A program made the translations under genes and the position numbers. A stretch of 64,000 nt of DNA from Gaiellasilicea sp963806955 (lineage in GTDB: Bacteria > Actinomycetota > Thermoleophilia > Gaiellales > Gaiellaceae): NCBI GenBank assembly GCA_963806955.1, contig CAWDZG010000002.1, positions 1,302,001 to 1,366,000 of the forward strand. Direction: 5' to 3'. Each line of letters opens with the position of its first letter. Position 1 is the stretch's first letter. Positions 10,599 to 19,803 of the stretch are shown here, piece by piece. The notes beneath the pieces are model-generated. The model was given only the letters and a program-made list of their open reading frames with translations, made no database searches and had not been told where the DNA came from.

Positions 10599-11024
10599 GT
10601 GACACCGCTCTACGTCTCGATCGCCGCCTCGGTCGCGTCGCTGCTGCTGATCCTCGTCGTCTTCGAGCTGATCCGCAGCCGGCGGCTGCGCGAGCGCTAC
10701 GCGCTGCTCTGGCTCGCGACGGGCGTCGTCCTGCTGATCCTCTCGGCGTGGCGCGGTGGCCTGAACACGATCGCCGGCTGGGTCGGCGTCACCGGGTACC
10801 CGCCGGCCGTGCTCTTCGCAGTCGCGACGCTCTTCATCCTCGCCGTGCTGCTCCATTACTCGACCGTGATCTCGAAGCTCGCCGACCAGAACGTCGTCCT
10901 CGCGCAGCGGCTCGCGCTGCTCGAGGAGCGGCTGCGGAGCCCGAGGCGCGACCGGCCGGCTGAGAGGGCGACGTCGCCGGCGGTCGGATCGTCCCGTGAG
11001 TTCGCGGCGACGCCGATTCTGTAG
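10599..11024 (+). CDS. DUF2304 family small membrane protein
   Basis: A 141-residue protein with three predicted membrane helices. The first is VSIAASVASLLLILVVFELI. RLRERYALLWLATGVVLLIL carries the second, and the third is AVLFAVATLFILAVLLHYST. A cytoplasmic coiled region (LADQNVVLAQRLALLEERL) follows. This is the DUF2304 layout, regularly found directly after a DPM1-like GT2 gene, as here with a five-base gap. The function is unknown; co-occurrence suggests a partner of the polyprenyl-phosphate sugar synthase. The start is GTG. The 3' end overlaps the convergent GT-C gene. Confidence 0.75.
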   Translation: MTPLYVSIAASVASLLLILVVFELIRSRRLRERYALLWLATGVVLLILSAWRGGLNTIAGWVGVTGYPPAVLFAVATLFILAVLLHYSTVISKLADQNVVLAQRLALLEERLRSPRRDRPAERATSPAVGSSREFAATPIL

Positions 11025-12610
11025 ATCGATCCCGCCGGCGGCGAGCCGTCGCGCCAGCGCGGCACGCGGCGTGGTTCCCAGCAGGATCATCACCAGCTTG
11101 CACTCGCGCGCGCCGCCGTCAGGGCGACACTCGAGGTCGGTGCCGCTGAGATCGGTCCGGTAGACGCGGTAGAAGACGTCGCTCGAGCCGGCCGGTGGGT
11201 GCGTCCACGTCAGCACGCGAGCCTCCCCCTGCGCGCGGACAGACACGGCGATCCGGTCGTCGACAGGAGTCAGGATCTCGTCCACGACCACCGCCTTGGC
11301 GGGCGACTCGATCGGCCGCACGAGCGCCACCACGACGAGCGGAATGACGACGAGCGCGATCGAGAGGGCTGCGACGAGCCTGCTGCCCAGTCGCGCGGCC
11401 GGCGGCTCGGGCCACCCGAGCCGAGCCGCGAGCAGGGTCGGCACGAGCAGGGGCAGCGCCGCGCGAGCAGGACGTAGGCGGGCAGCGCCGGCAGGAGGAA
11501 GCGGAAGAAGATCCCCGTGGCTCGTAGCCCGTGCGAGGCGGCGGCGTGCCCTGCGACGAGGAACGCCGCGAACCAGCCGCCGAGCAGGACCGCGCAGCGG
11601 CGCGGAGCGGCGCGCGACCGCGAGCACGCCTGCGATCGGCAGCCACTGCAGCAGGCGCGGCTCCAGAAGTACTCGCGCAGGTTGTCCGGTTGCGTGGAGT
11701 CGTCGCCAGTCGAGGTCGAGTAGCGGCCCGGATCGGCAGGAGAGCGCCGCCGCGCCGCGAGCAGCGTCTGCTCGGCGGCGAGCAGCGGCACGGTCCGAGC
11801 GCGCGTGCTTCCAGAGCGCGAGCGCAGCAGCGGCCGGCGCACGGCGAGCCGAACGGCGAGCAGCGCCCGGGACGGCGAAGCCAGCACCGCGGCGACGAGG
11901 GGCGGCGAGGAACAGCCATTCGACGGCTGACGCCGACGACGACGCCGGCGACGCAGCCCGCGCCGACGAGGTCGCCGACGCGTCGGCTCGAGCGGCCGAC
12001 GAGAGCAGGACGACACCGACGAGCAGGAGCACCATCGACGGTAGTCGGCAGCTCCGTCAGGCCGCGAGCGCCGGCAGGACACTGCTCGACGTACCGTCTC
12101 GTGGTAGTCGTCGCGCCAGAGCGGGATCACCGCGAACGGCAGCGGCCACCCAGCACGGCCGCGCCACGAGGCCGAAGCACGCGGCCGGCGATGCGGGCCG
12201 CGAGCCCGTGGACGGCCCAGATCGCGACCGGCCCGAGCACGAGCACGTTGGCGGGATCACCGGCGGCATCGCCGTCACGAAGCTCGGCCCGGTGAGGCGC
12301 ATGATCGGAGCGACGACCACCGGCCAGCCGTAGCCCGTGTAGGTCGGGGCGAGCGCGCCGTCCCGAGCAGCCAGCCCGTCGTCAGCAGCCAGATCTGGTC
12401 GCCACCCTGGTAGAAGAGCCAACCGTTGTGACGGACGGTGAGTGCGTAGACGAGGATCAGGAGCCACTGAGCGATCGCGATCGCTCCGAGGGTCACGAGG
12501 GGTCTGGCGGTGAGTGCCGTGCCGGCTCGCTGCGCGACCGCGGCGAGCTGCCGTCCGTAGGTCGTCACGTTGGGCCGGGAGCGCGCCCTGGCTGGCTCAG
12601 GGGCCTGCAT
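10856..12610 (-). CDS. GT-C type membrane glycosyltransferase with C-terminal beta-sandwich (frameshifted)
   Basis: Polytopic membrane protein resembling GT39/ArnT-like transferases that use lipid-linked sugars outside the membrane. The first helix is LVTLGAIAIAQWLLILVYAL, followed by the acidic luminal loop NGWLFYQGGDQIWLL. The C-terminal soluble part reads ARVLTWTHPPAGSSDVFYRV then YRTDLSGTDLECRP and GSIYRIGVAANSRDD, a fibronectin-III-like sandwich. Several indels break the middle. The ATG at 12610 overlaps the upstream epimerase stop by 14 bases. The exact C-terminus is uncertain because the frame shifts near 11,050; the listed end is the TAA of the last good frame. Confidence 0.6.
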
Positions 12611-13524
12611 GCGCTGCGTGATGCGATCGGTACCACGCGACGGTGCGCTCGAGCCCGTCGCGCAGCGGGGTCGCCGCGCGGAAGCCGAACAGCTCCTCGG
12701 CGCGCGACGCGTCGAGCGAGCGGCGCGGCTGGCCGTTCGGCATCGACGTGTCCCAGACGATCTCGCCCTCGAAGCCGGTGACGTCCGCGATCGTCTCGGC
12801 GAGCTCGCGGATCGTCGTCTCGACGCCGGTGCCGAGGTTGACGGGCTCGGCGCCGTCGTAGCGCTCGGCGGCGAGAACGAGGCCCGTCGACGCAGTCGTC
12901 GACGTAGAGGAACTCGCGGCTCGGCGAGCCGTCCCCCCAGAGCACGACCTGCTCGGTCGAGTCGGTCATCTTCCGGATCAGCGCCGGGATCACGTGCGAC
13001 GTCTCGAGATCGAAGTTGTCGCGCGGGCCGTAGAGGTTCGCCGGCAGCAGGTAGACCGTGTTCGAGCCCGTACTGCTCGCGGTACGCCTGGGCGCACCGA
13101 CGAGCACGGCCTTCTTGGCGACGCCGTAGGGCGCGTTCGTCTCCTCCGGGTAGCCGTTCCAGAGCTCTTCCTCGCGGAAGGGAACGGGCGTGTGCTTGGG
13201 ATACGCGCAGACGGTGCCCGGCGACGACGAGCTTGCCGACGCCGCGCAGGCGGCTCTGCTCGAGCACGTGCGCGCCCATCAGCAGGTTCGCGTACCAGTA
13301 GCGGCCCGGGTTGGCGCGGTTCGCGCCGATCCCGCCGACCTCGGCGGCGAGGTGGTAGACGAGCTCGGGCTCGGCCGTCGGCGAAGAGCCGCGCCGTGTC
13401 CTCCATCGTTGTCAGGTCGTAGTCGCGCCGCCGCGCGACGACCACGTCGTGACCGTCCGCCTCGAGCCGTTCGAGCAAGGTGCGAGCCGAGGAAGCCGCC
13501 GCCGCCGGTGACGAGCGTCTTCAT
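12597..13524 (-). CDS. NAD-dependent epimerase/reductase, GDP-L-fucose synthase-like (frameshifted)
   Basis: Short-chain dehydrogenase of the extended family. MKTLVTGGGGFLGSHLA is the NAD(P)-binding glycine motif. VCAYPKHTPVPFREEE then YGVAKKAVLVGAQAYREQYG gives the YxxxK pair. LPANLYGPRDNFDLETSHVI is highly characteristic of GDP-4-keto-6-deoxymannose epimerase-reductases (Fcl). Around three single-base shifts occur, at about 13,380, 13,215 and 13,070, with another near 12,885. It sits in an ATGA-coupled operon after a 4,6-dehydratase-like gene and a methyltransferase, suggesting synthesis of a methylated 6-deoxy sugar. The exact substrate is inferred only. Confidence 0.75.
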
Positions 13525-14408
13525 CCCAGGAGTCCGGGGCTCGTGACGGTGTAGGACGAGGCGAGCAGGCCGCCGAGCTTCGGCGGCGCAGCCTCGACGG
13601 CGCGGTTGACCCGGCGCGCGAGCGGGATCGACACCGGCCCCACCCGTTTCGGCAGCAGCGCGTAGGCGCCCGGCTCGATCGCGTAGCCGCCCGCCTTGGC
13701 GGCGAGCCCGGTCCGCTCGAGCAGCCGCTCGACCTCGCCGCGCGTCCAGTACTTCATGAAGTTCGGAGCGCGGAGCCGGTGCGGCTTCAGGCGCGGGATC
13801 AGGTTGGGCGGGTTGCGCGCGTTCGGGAACGACACGTCGAAGGCGAACTGGCCGCCCGGCTTCAGCGTGCGGGCGATCTCGGTGAGCGTGCGCGCGACGA
13901 AGTCCTTGCCCATGTGCAGGAAGACCGCCGACGAGAGCGCGAGGTCGACGCTGTCGTCCTCGAGCGGGAGCTCGTCGGCCGAGACGCAGATCGGGTGGAG
14001 CGTGCTCTCGTCGCCGGGGACGAACCGGTCCCTGTACTCGACGAAGCGGCGCAGCATCTCCTCGGAGATGTCGACGGCGCAGTACGTCTCCGACGAGGCG
14101 TCGCGCTCGCGCGCGAGGTACAGGGGAATGCGGCCATAGCCGGAGCCGATCTCGAGCACGGTGCCGAAGGAGCGGCCGTGGGGGAAGCGCGCCCAGAGCG
14201 GCGAGATCTTTGCCGTCAGCGTCTCGTAGTCGGCCACGGCGGTGTCGCCGCCCGCGATCGCGGAGCGGACGTGGTCGGTCGTCGCCTCTTCCTCCCAGCG
14301 GCGGCGGTACTCGGAGGGCTCCGCCTCGTCGGCGCGGTGCAGGATCCCATCGCGCGCGACGAGCACTTGCCGGCGGAGGACGCCAGGGTGTCCGGGCGCA
14401 GCGCTCAT
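13521..14408 (-). CDS. Class I SAM-dependent methyltransferase
   Basis: An intact methyltransferase of 295 residues. Motif I is TVLEIGSGYGRIPLYLAR, followed by the acidic AVDISEEML and the later loop SADELPLEDDSVDLALSSAV. The C-terminal half (RAPNFMKYWTRGEVERLLER) matches methyltransferases that act on sugars or lipids in glycan loci. Both ends overlap neighbours by ATGA: the start with the dehydratase stop, and the stop with the epimerase start. A role as a sugar O- or C-methyltransferase in the same pathway is inferred from this position. Confidence 0.75.
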   Translation of the reverse strand: MSAAPGHPGVLRRQVLVARDGILHRADEAEPSEYRRRWEEEATTDHVRSAIAGGDTAVADYETLTAKISPLWARFPHGRSFGTVLEIGSGYGRIPLYLARERDASSETYCAVDISEEMLRRFVEYRDRFVPGDESTLHPICVSADELPLEDDSVDLALSSAVFLHMGKDFVARTLTEIARTLKPGGQFAFDVSFPNARNPPNLIPRLKPHRLRAPNFMKYWTRGEVERLLERTGLAAKAGGYAIEPGAYALLPKRVGPVSIPLARRVNRAVEAAPPKLGGLLASSYTVTSPGLLG

Positions 14409-15550
14409 CGCGAGAGCGGCGCGCCAACTGGCCCCAGCCAGTCGACCCGGCCGAACCAGCGCGGGCGGTTCTCGGCGTACCAGCGGATCGTGCTCAGGAC
14501 GCCCTCCTCCCACGAGACCTTCGGCTCCCAGCCGGTCTCGCGGTTGAGCTTCTCGTAGCCGACCCGCAGCGCCATCACGTCGGTCGCGCCCGGGCGGAGC
14601 CGCTTCTCGGTCGTGACGATCCGGCGGTCGTCCGGCCAGAAGCCGTGCTCGGCGCCGGTGCGGAGGATCAGGTCTGACCAGTCGGCCATCGAGATGTTCG
14701 TCCCCTGGCCGTAGACGTAGACGTCGCCCGGCGTTCCCTGCGCGGCGACCGTGAGGTGGCCGCGGACGCCGTCGGTGCAGAAGCAGAAGTCGCGCAGCGG
14801 CTCGAGCGCGCCCAGCTCGACCTCCGGCCGCTCGAGCGCCTGCGTGATGATCGTGCCCGTCACGTAGCGCGGGTTCTGGCGCGGGCCGTAGTTGTTGAAC
14901 ATCCGCGTGACGACGCCCGGGACGCCGAAGGCGTCGTGGTAGTTCATCGTCAGGAAGTCCGCCGCGACCTTGGCGGTCGCGTAGATCGACTTCGGGTTGA
15001 TCGGCGAGCGCTCGTGCAGGATCAGGCCGCCGGCCTCGTCGAAGTCGTGGTGATGAGCGACCGACTCGCGCACGTTGCCGTACTCCTCGGAGGTGCCGGC
15101 GGTGTCGAACTTCTCCAGCTCGAGCCCCCAGTCGACGATCGACTGGAGCAGGTTGAGCGTCCCGATCGTGTTCGCCATCACCGTCTCGTAGGGCCGGTGC
15201 CACGACTCGCCGACGTGCGCCTGTGCGCCGAGGTGGAACACGTACGGCTTGTCCGGCGCCGTGTCGCGCAGCTCCTTGACCAGGTAGTCGATCGAGGTCT
15301 TGTCGGTCAGGTCGGCGAAGTGCACCTTGAGCCGGTTGCGCAGGTGCCCGATGTTGTTGAGCGCGCCGCTCGAGGTGGCTCGGACGAAAGCGTTGACGTT
15401 CGCGCCCAGCTCGACGAGCGCGTCGGTCAGATGCGAGCCCATGAAGCCGTCCGCGCCCGTGACGAGCACCGTCCGGCCGCTGTACGCGTCGCCGAAGTCA
15501 CGCCGGAGCTCCTCGAGCGCGCTGTCGCTCCAGATCGTCCCTTCCTGCAT
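14405..15550 (-). CDS. Nucleotide-sugar 4,6-dehydratase-like SDR enzyme
   Basis: Intact 381-residue extended SDR protein. It has TVLVTGADGFMGSHLTDALV (NAD binding), TAGTSEEYG (the T-S-E catalytic triplet seen in GDP-mannose 4,6-dehydratases) and SIYATAKVAADFL (YxxxK). NNYGPRQNPRYVTGTIITQA then RDFCFCTDGVRG complete the fold. The Ser/Glu pattern favours GDP-mannose- or CDP-glucose-type dehydratases over RmlB, which has STDEVYG. Followed by the Fcl-like gene, it may make a GDP-6-deoxyhexose. The ATG lies six bases after a TACGCT box, so the mRNA is probably leaderless. Confidence 0.8.
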   Translation of the reverse strand: MQEGTIWSDSALEELRRDFGDAYSGRTVLVTGADGFMGSHLTDALVELGANVNAFVRATSSGALNNIGHLRNRLKVHFADLTDKTSIDYLVKELRDTAPDKPYVFHLGAQAHVGESWHRPYETVMANTIGTLNLLQSIVDWGLELEKFDTAGTSEEYGNVRESVAHHHDFDEAGGLILHERSPINPKSIYATAKVAADFLTMNYHDAFGVPGVVTRMFNNYGPRQNPRYVTGTIITQALERPEVELGALEPLRDFCFCTDGVRGHLTVAAQGTPGDVYVYGQGTNISMADWSDLILRTGAEHGFWPDDRRIVTTEKRLRPGATDVMALRVGYEKLNRETGWEPKVSWEEGVLSTIRWYAENRPRWFGRVDWLGPVGAPLSR

Positions 15551-15556
15551 CGGGGC

Positions 15557-15566
15557 AGCGTATCGT
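15557..15566. promoter_or_regulatory. Overlapping divergent -10 boxes
   Basis: On the minus strand TACGCT (15562-15557) ends six bases before the dehydratase ATG. On the plus strand TATCGT (15561-15566) ends seven bases before codon ATC at 15574, the in-frame beginning of the next methyltransferase. The two boxes share two bases, so the two transcripts should compete for RNA polymerase. Confidence 0.45.
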
Positions 15567-15573
15567 CAGGCCC

Positions 15574-16200
15574 ATCGGAAAGCCCGAGGGATACTTCGAT
15601 CAGAACCGGGCGGAGCTCGTCGGCCGCCTGCCGCGACCGCTCGGCCGCGTGCTGGACGTCGGCTGCGGCAGCGGCGGCACGGCCCCGAGCCTTCGGGCTG
15701 CAGGCGCAAGCTGGATCTCGGGGGTCGAGCTCGACACGGTCGCCGCGGCCGCCGCGGCCGCAGCCTACGACGAGGTGCACGTCGGGCCTGTCGAGCAGGA
15801 GCTCGACGCCGTCGCCGGTCCCTTCGACACGTTCCTGCTCTACGACGTGCTCGAGCACCTGGTCGACCCCTGGGAGCTACTGCGCCGGCTGCACGCGCAC
15901 GCGGCGCCGGGTGCGCGGCTGCACCTCTCGATCCCGAACGCGCGGCACTGGACGCTGCTCCGCGACCTCGGCGTGCGTGGGACCTTCGGCTACACGCCCG
16001 CGGAGCATCGCGACGTGACGCACCTGCGCTGGTTCACGCGCGCCGACATCGTGCGCGCGCTGGACGAGGCGGGCTGGAACGTGGACGACGTGCATTTCGG
16101 CGCGCTGCGTCCGGTCTCCCGGCTGGCGGCCCGGCTCACCCGGGGTCGGAGCCCGGAGTTCCTGGCGTATCAGCTCTCGGCGCTCGCCCACCGTCCTTGA
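15574..16200 (+). CDS. Class I SAM-dependent methyltransferase
   Basis: Methyltransferase with GRVLDVGCGSGGTAPSLRAA as the SAM-binding motif. Further motifs are DTFLLYDVLEHLVDPWELLR (a methyltransferase type 11/23 motif) and VTHLRWFTRADIVRALDEAG, typical of glycan-locus enzymes. The sequence upstream of the first GTG (15649) is clearly part of the protein (PEGYFDQNRAELVGRLP), yet no ATG, GTG or TTG precedes it. The leaderless rule seen elsewhere points to ATC at 15574. Either that near-cognate codon is used or an indel hides the true start. The 3' end overlaps the convergent GT2 gene by 65 bases. Confidence 0.7.
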   Translation: MGKPEGYFDQNRAELVGRLPRPLGRVLDVGCGSGGTAPSLRAAGASWISGVELDTVAAAAAAAAYDEVHVGPVEQELDAVAGPFDTFLLYDVLEHLVDPWELLRRLHAHAAPGARLHLSIPNARHWTLLRDLGVRGTFGYTPAEHRDVTHLRWFTRADIVRALDEAGWNVDDVHFGALRPVSRLAARLTRGRSPEFLAYQLSALAHRP

Positions 16201-17158
16201 AGTGGTCGGGCAGGCCGCCGGCGAGGCGCAGCCGGAGCTGCGCGGCCTGCCGCCGCAGCGCCGTGCCGAACCCGACTGTCGCCAGCTCGAGCGGGGCGCG
16301 GTGGCGCGGGGCCGCCAACCCGAGCGCCCGCGCCCGCAGGCGCTCGCGCAGCGGCCCTGCCTCGCGCCTGAGCAGCAGGTGCACGACCAGCACCGGCCAG
16401 TCGAGGACTGCGATCTGGACGCGGCGGCGCAGGCCGCGGCCGACGCGGTACTTCGCGAGCACGTAGCCGCGTCCGAACGACTCGAGCCGCCGGGCGGCGG
16501 GCGAGCCGGCGCCGAGCGTCTGTCCGTGCGCGTGGAGTGCGCGGGCGTCCGCGGCGAGGGCGCAGCGCCACCCGGCCGCACGGAGCCGCAGCGCCAGCTC
16601 GACGTCCTCCCAGTAGGCGAAGAGCGTCTCGTCGAAGCCCCCGACGGCCTGGAAGGCCTCGAGCCGGTAGGCGGCCGCACCGCCGCACGGGCCGACAGGA
16701 TCGCCGGCAGCGGTGAGCGTGTCGACCGGCCTGTTCCAGAGGTAGTCCCACGAGCCGAGCGTCGTGTCGAGCTCGATTCCGGCCGAGTCGACGAGCTCCG
16801 GCTCGGTCGCCTGGAGCAGGACGCCGGCGACCATACCCACGCCCGGATCCGCGAACGGAGAGGTGATCCGCTCGACGAAGTCCGGCTCGCAGACGACATC
16901 GTTGTTGACCAGCACGAGCAAGTCGCCCTCCAGCTCGAGCGCTGCCCGGTTGATCGCCGCGCCGAAGCCGAGGTTGCGCTCGTTCTGGACGACCCGTACG
17001 TGGGGGTGTGCGGCCGCGACCGCGGCGGCGGTGCCGTCGCTCGAGGCGTTGTCGACCACGACGACGTCCACGGGCGCCGTCTGCCCCTCGAGGCTGGCTA
17101 GGGTCTCGAGCAGGCGCTCGCGCCCGTCGAGGGTGGGGATGACGACCCACGTCTTCAC
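16136..17158 (-). CDS. GT2 glycosyltransferase, rhamnosyltransferase-like
   Basis: GT-A fold enzyme of about 340 residues. VKTWVVIPTLDGRERLLETL opens it, and VDVVVVDNASSDGTAAAV and NLGFGAAINRAALELEGDLL follow. LVLVNNDVVCEPDF supplies the NND donor motif (an DxD variant usual in rhamnosyltransferases such as RfbN/WbbL). GGAAAYRLEAFQAVGGFDE and ALFAYWEDVELALRLRAAG-like text complete the family pattern. The GTG at 17158 follows TAGGGT by eight bases. The last 40 residues run into the opposite-strand methyltransferase and are basic and unstructured, so the stop could be earlier in the native gene. Confidence 0.8.
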   Translation of the reverse strand: MKTWVVIPTLDGRERLLETLASLEGQTAPVDVVVVDNASSDGTAAAVAAAHPHVRVVQNERNLGFGAAINRAALELEGDLLVLVNNDVVCEPDFVERITSPFADPGVGMVAGVLLQATEPELVDSAGIELDTTLGSWDYLWNRPVDTLTAAGDPVGPCGGAAAYRLEAFQAVGGFDETLFAYWEDVELALRLRAAGWRCALAADARALHAHGQTLGAGSPAARRLESFGRGYVLAKYRVGRGLRRRVQIAVLDWPVLVVHLLLRREAGPLRERLRARALGLAAPRHRAPLELATVGFGTALRRQAAQLRLRLAGGLPDHFKDGGRAPRADTPGTPGSDPG

Positions 17159-17173
17159 TACGGTTGACCCTAC

Positions 17174-18622
17174 GTGAGCGCCGGCGAGCACATGGACGTC
17201 CTGCGGACGGGCGAGGCCGGGGGTCGGGTGATCCGCGGCGGCGCCCTACGCGGAGCGGGCTACGCCGGCGGGATTCTGTTCGGCGCGGCGACGTCCGTGC
17301 TGTTGCTCCGCCATCTCGGGGTCGAGGACTTCGGCCGGTTCGGCGTCGTCGTCGCCCTGATCGGGATCGTCTCGGCGGTCACGGACGCCGGGCTCACCGC
17401 GGTCGGCAGCCGGGAGCTCGCGCTGCTGCCCGCGGCGGAGCGCCCGGCACTGCTCCGGAACCTCGTCGGGCTGCGCATCCTGCTCACGGCCGCCGGGGTC
17501 GTCGCGGCGACGGCGTTCGCGCTGCTCGCCGGCTATCCCGGCGTAGTCGTGGCCGGCACCGCGCTCGCGGGGCTCGGGATCCTGCTCGTGAACACGCAGG
17601 CCACGTTGATGATGCCGTTGTCGGTGGAGCTACGGCTGGGCGCGATCACCTTCCTCGAGACGCTCCGGCACGCGCTGACCCTCGTCGGCGTCGCCGTGCT
17701 GGTGCTCGCCGGCGCGTCGCTGCTTCCGTTCTTCGGCGTGCAGGTCGCCGTCGGCCTCGCCGTGCTGGCGCTGACGCCGCTCGCCGTCGCTCTGGTGCGT
17801 CCTGCTCTCGACCGCGCCACCGCGCGCAAGCTCCTGCGCGAGTCGCTGCCGCTCGCGGCGGCGCTGGCGATGAACGTGATCTACCTGCGGCTGCTCGTGA
17901 TCCTGGTCTCGATGCAGACCGACGAGGTCGAGACCGGGCTCTTCGCGACCTCCTTCCGGATCTTCGAGATCCTGCTCGGGATCCCGACGCTCGTGCTCGC
18001 CGTGGCGCTGCCGCTGCTCGCCGTCGCGGGCGCTGAGGATCGCGAGCGGCTCCGGTACGCGCTCCAGCGGATGACCGAGACCGCCGTGGCCGCATCGCTC
18101 CTGCTCGTCGTCGTCACGGTCGTGCTCGCGGAGCAGGCGATCCTCCTGCTCGGCGGGGAGGAGTTCCGCGAGGCCGCGCCGATCCTGCAGCTCCAGGTGT
18201 TCGCGCTGCTCGGCGTCTTCCTCAGCCAGGTCTGGACGCTCGGTCTCGTCTCGCTCCGGCGGCAGCGCGACGTGGCGGTCGCGAACGGGATCGCGCTTGC
18301 AGTCGTGCTCGTCGTCGGCACCGTGCTCGTGCGCGCGTATGACGGGATGGGTGGCGCCGCGGCGGCCGTCGTGACCGAGGGCCTGCTCGCCGTGCTCCTG
18401 CTCGTCGCGCTCGCCCGAGTGGGCGGGGGGCTCGTGCCGCGGCTTGCCTTTGTCTGGCGGCCGCTCGTTGCCACGGCCGCGGGGGCGGCGGTCGCGCTGC
18501 TGCCCCTGAGCCCGTGGGTGACGGCGCCCTTCGCGGCTGTCGTGTTCGTCGCCGCCGGGTTCGCGGTGGGGGCGATCCCGCCGGAGGTCGTTCCGGCGCT
18601 GCGCCGACGGAGGCCGCGGTGA
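17174..18622 (+). CDS. Wzx-type polysaccharide flippase
   Basis: An intact 482-residue membrane protein of the MOP/PST flippase family, which moves lipid-linked glycan units across the cytoplasmic membrane. About 12-14 hydrophobic segments are present. The N-terminal GGALRGAGYAGGILFGAATS and VLLLRHLGVEDFGRFGVVVA match the conserved N-terminal helices of the family, and ETGLFATSFRIFEILLGIPT lies near the middle. The gene is divergent from the GT2 gene with a 15-base gap. Its 3' end overlaps the next GT4 by four bases, which links flipping and sugar transfer in one operon. GTG is taken as the start; ATG 18 bases downstream is an alternative. Confidence 0.85.
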   Translation: MSAGEHMDVLRTGEAGGRVIRGGALRGAGYAGGILFGAATSVLLLRHLGVEDFGRFGVVVALIGIVSAVTDAGLTAVGSRELALLPAAERPALLRNLVGLRILLTAAGVVAATAFALLAGYPGVVVAGTALAGLGILLVNTQATLMMPLSVELRLGAITFLETLRHALTLVGVAVLVLAGASLLPFFGVQVAVGLAVLALTPLAVALVRPALDRATARKLLRESLPLAAALAMNVIYLRLLVILVSMQTDEVETGLFATSFRIFEILLGIPTLVLAVALPLLAVAGAEDRERLRYALQRMTETAVAASLLLVVVTVVLAEQAILLLGGEEFREAAPILQLQVFALLGVFLSQVWTLGLVSLRRQRDVAVANGIALAVVLVVGTVLVRAYDGMGGAAAAVVTEGLLAVLLLVALARVGGGLVPRLAFVWRPLVATAAGAAVALLPLSPWVTAPFAAVVFVAAGFAVGAIPPEVVPALRRRRPR

Positions 18623-19802
18623 GCCGGCCCCGCGTCGTCGTTCTCCGCGGGCACAACGCGAATCCGTGGGACCTGCGGCCGTGGGAGCTGCTCCGGGACG
18701 ACTACGACGTCTCGGTGCTCGTCACGGGCGCCAACCGCTACGACCTCGAGGACCTCGGGCTGCCGGTCGTGCCGGTGAAGGCTCGCCGGGACACGCTTCC
18801 TCGCGGCCGCGCGGGGGAGCTGGCAGCGCAGCTCGCGGGCGACCGCTACCGCGATCTCGAGCGTCACCTGGCCGGTGCGGACATCGTCCACTCGGCGGAG
18901 CTCGGGGTGTGGTTCAGCGGCCAGCCGGCGGAGCTGAAACAGCGGCTCGGCTTTCGGCTCGTGCTCACCGTCTGGGAGACGATCCCGTTCCGCGAGACGT
19001 TCCGCGCCTTCCGTGGACGCGCCTACCGCCGGACGGCGCTCGCCGAGGCGGATCTCTTCCTGGCCGCCACCGAGCGGGCGCGCCGCTGCCTCCTGCTCGA
19101 AGGGGCTGACCCGGACCGGATCGAGGTCTCGTACCCGGGCGTCGACGTCGAGCGCTTCCGGGCCGCGCACGCGGCCGGCGGCGACGAGCACCTCGTCGTC
19201 TCTCCGGGCCGGCTCGTCTGGGAGAAGGGCCACTTCGACGTCCTGCGCGCGCTCGCTTCGCTTCCGTCCGGCCCTCGGCTGCTGATCGTCGGCGCCGGGC
19301 CCGAGCGCGCGCGGTTGCTCCGTTACGCCGCCGACCTCGGGCTCGCCGACCGGGTCGAGATCCGGGCCGTGCCGCATGCGGAGATGCCTGAAGTGTTCGC
19401 CCGCGCGTCGTGTGTCGTGCTCGGCAGCCTCTCCATCCCGCTCTGGGAGGAGCAGTTCGGGATGGTGCTCGCGGAGGCGCTGGCTGCGGGAGCGCCGGTG
19501 CTCGCGAGCTCGAGCGGTGCGATTCCCGAGGTGCTCGGCGCCGGTGCGCAGCTGTTCGCGCCGGGCGACTGGGTCGAGCTAGCCAGGCTGCTGGCAGAGG
19601 GGCCGCTTGTGCGTCCGCCCGGCGAACGGATCGAGCACCCGCCGGAGCTCGTTCACCGCTACTCGCTCGCAGCAGCGGCCAGCCGCTGCGCTCGGCCTAT
19701 CAACGGGCGCTGGAAGGGCCGAGCGTTCCGGAGCTCGTGCAGCGCTACTCGCTCGAGGCGGCGGCGGAGCGCCTGCGCGCCGCCTACGCACGTGTCCTCT
19801 AG
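18619..19802 (+). CDS. GT4 family glycosyltransferase with duplicated C-terminal tail (frameshifted)
   Basis: GT4 enzyme starting VSRPRVVVLRGHNANPWDLR. It has VVSPGRLVWEKGHFDVLRAL, RLLIVGAGPERARLLRYA and FGMVLAEALAAGAPVLASSS as the donor-binding domain. Near the end the pattern PELV-RYSL-AAA-RLR-AY occurs twice, 86 bases apart. One missing base near 19,678 joins the frame to the next methyltransferase. Reading past it gives a natural TAG at 19800-19802. The apparent GT-methyltransferase fusion in one frame is therefore probably an artefact of that indel. Confidence 0.8.
19642..19799 (+). repeat. Partial tandem duplication inside a GT4 3' end
   Basis: Two adjacent copies begin at 19,642 and 19,728. 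Both start ccggagctcgt and encode PELV(H/Q)RYSL(A/E)AAA followed by RLR(S/A)AY(Q/A)R. The second copy runs to the stop codon. The first copy lacks one base relative to the second, which is where the frame breaks. Confidence 0.7.
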
Positions 19803-19803
19803 G

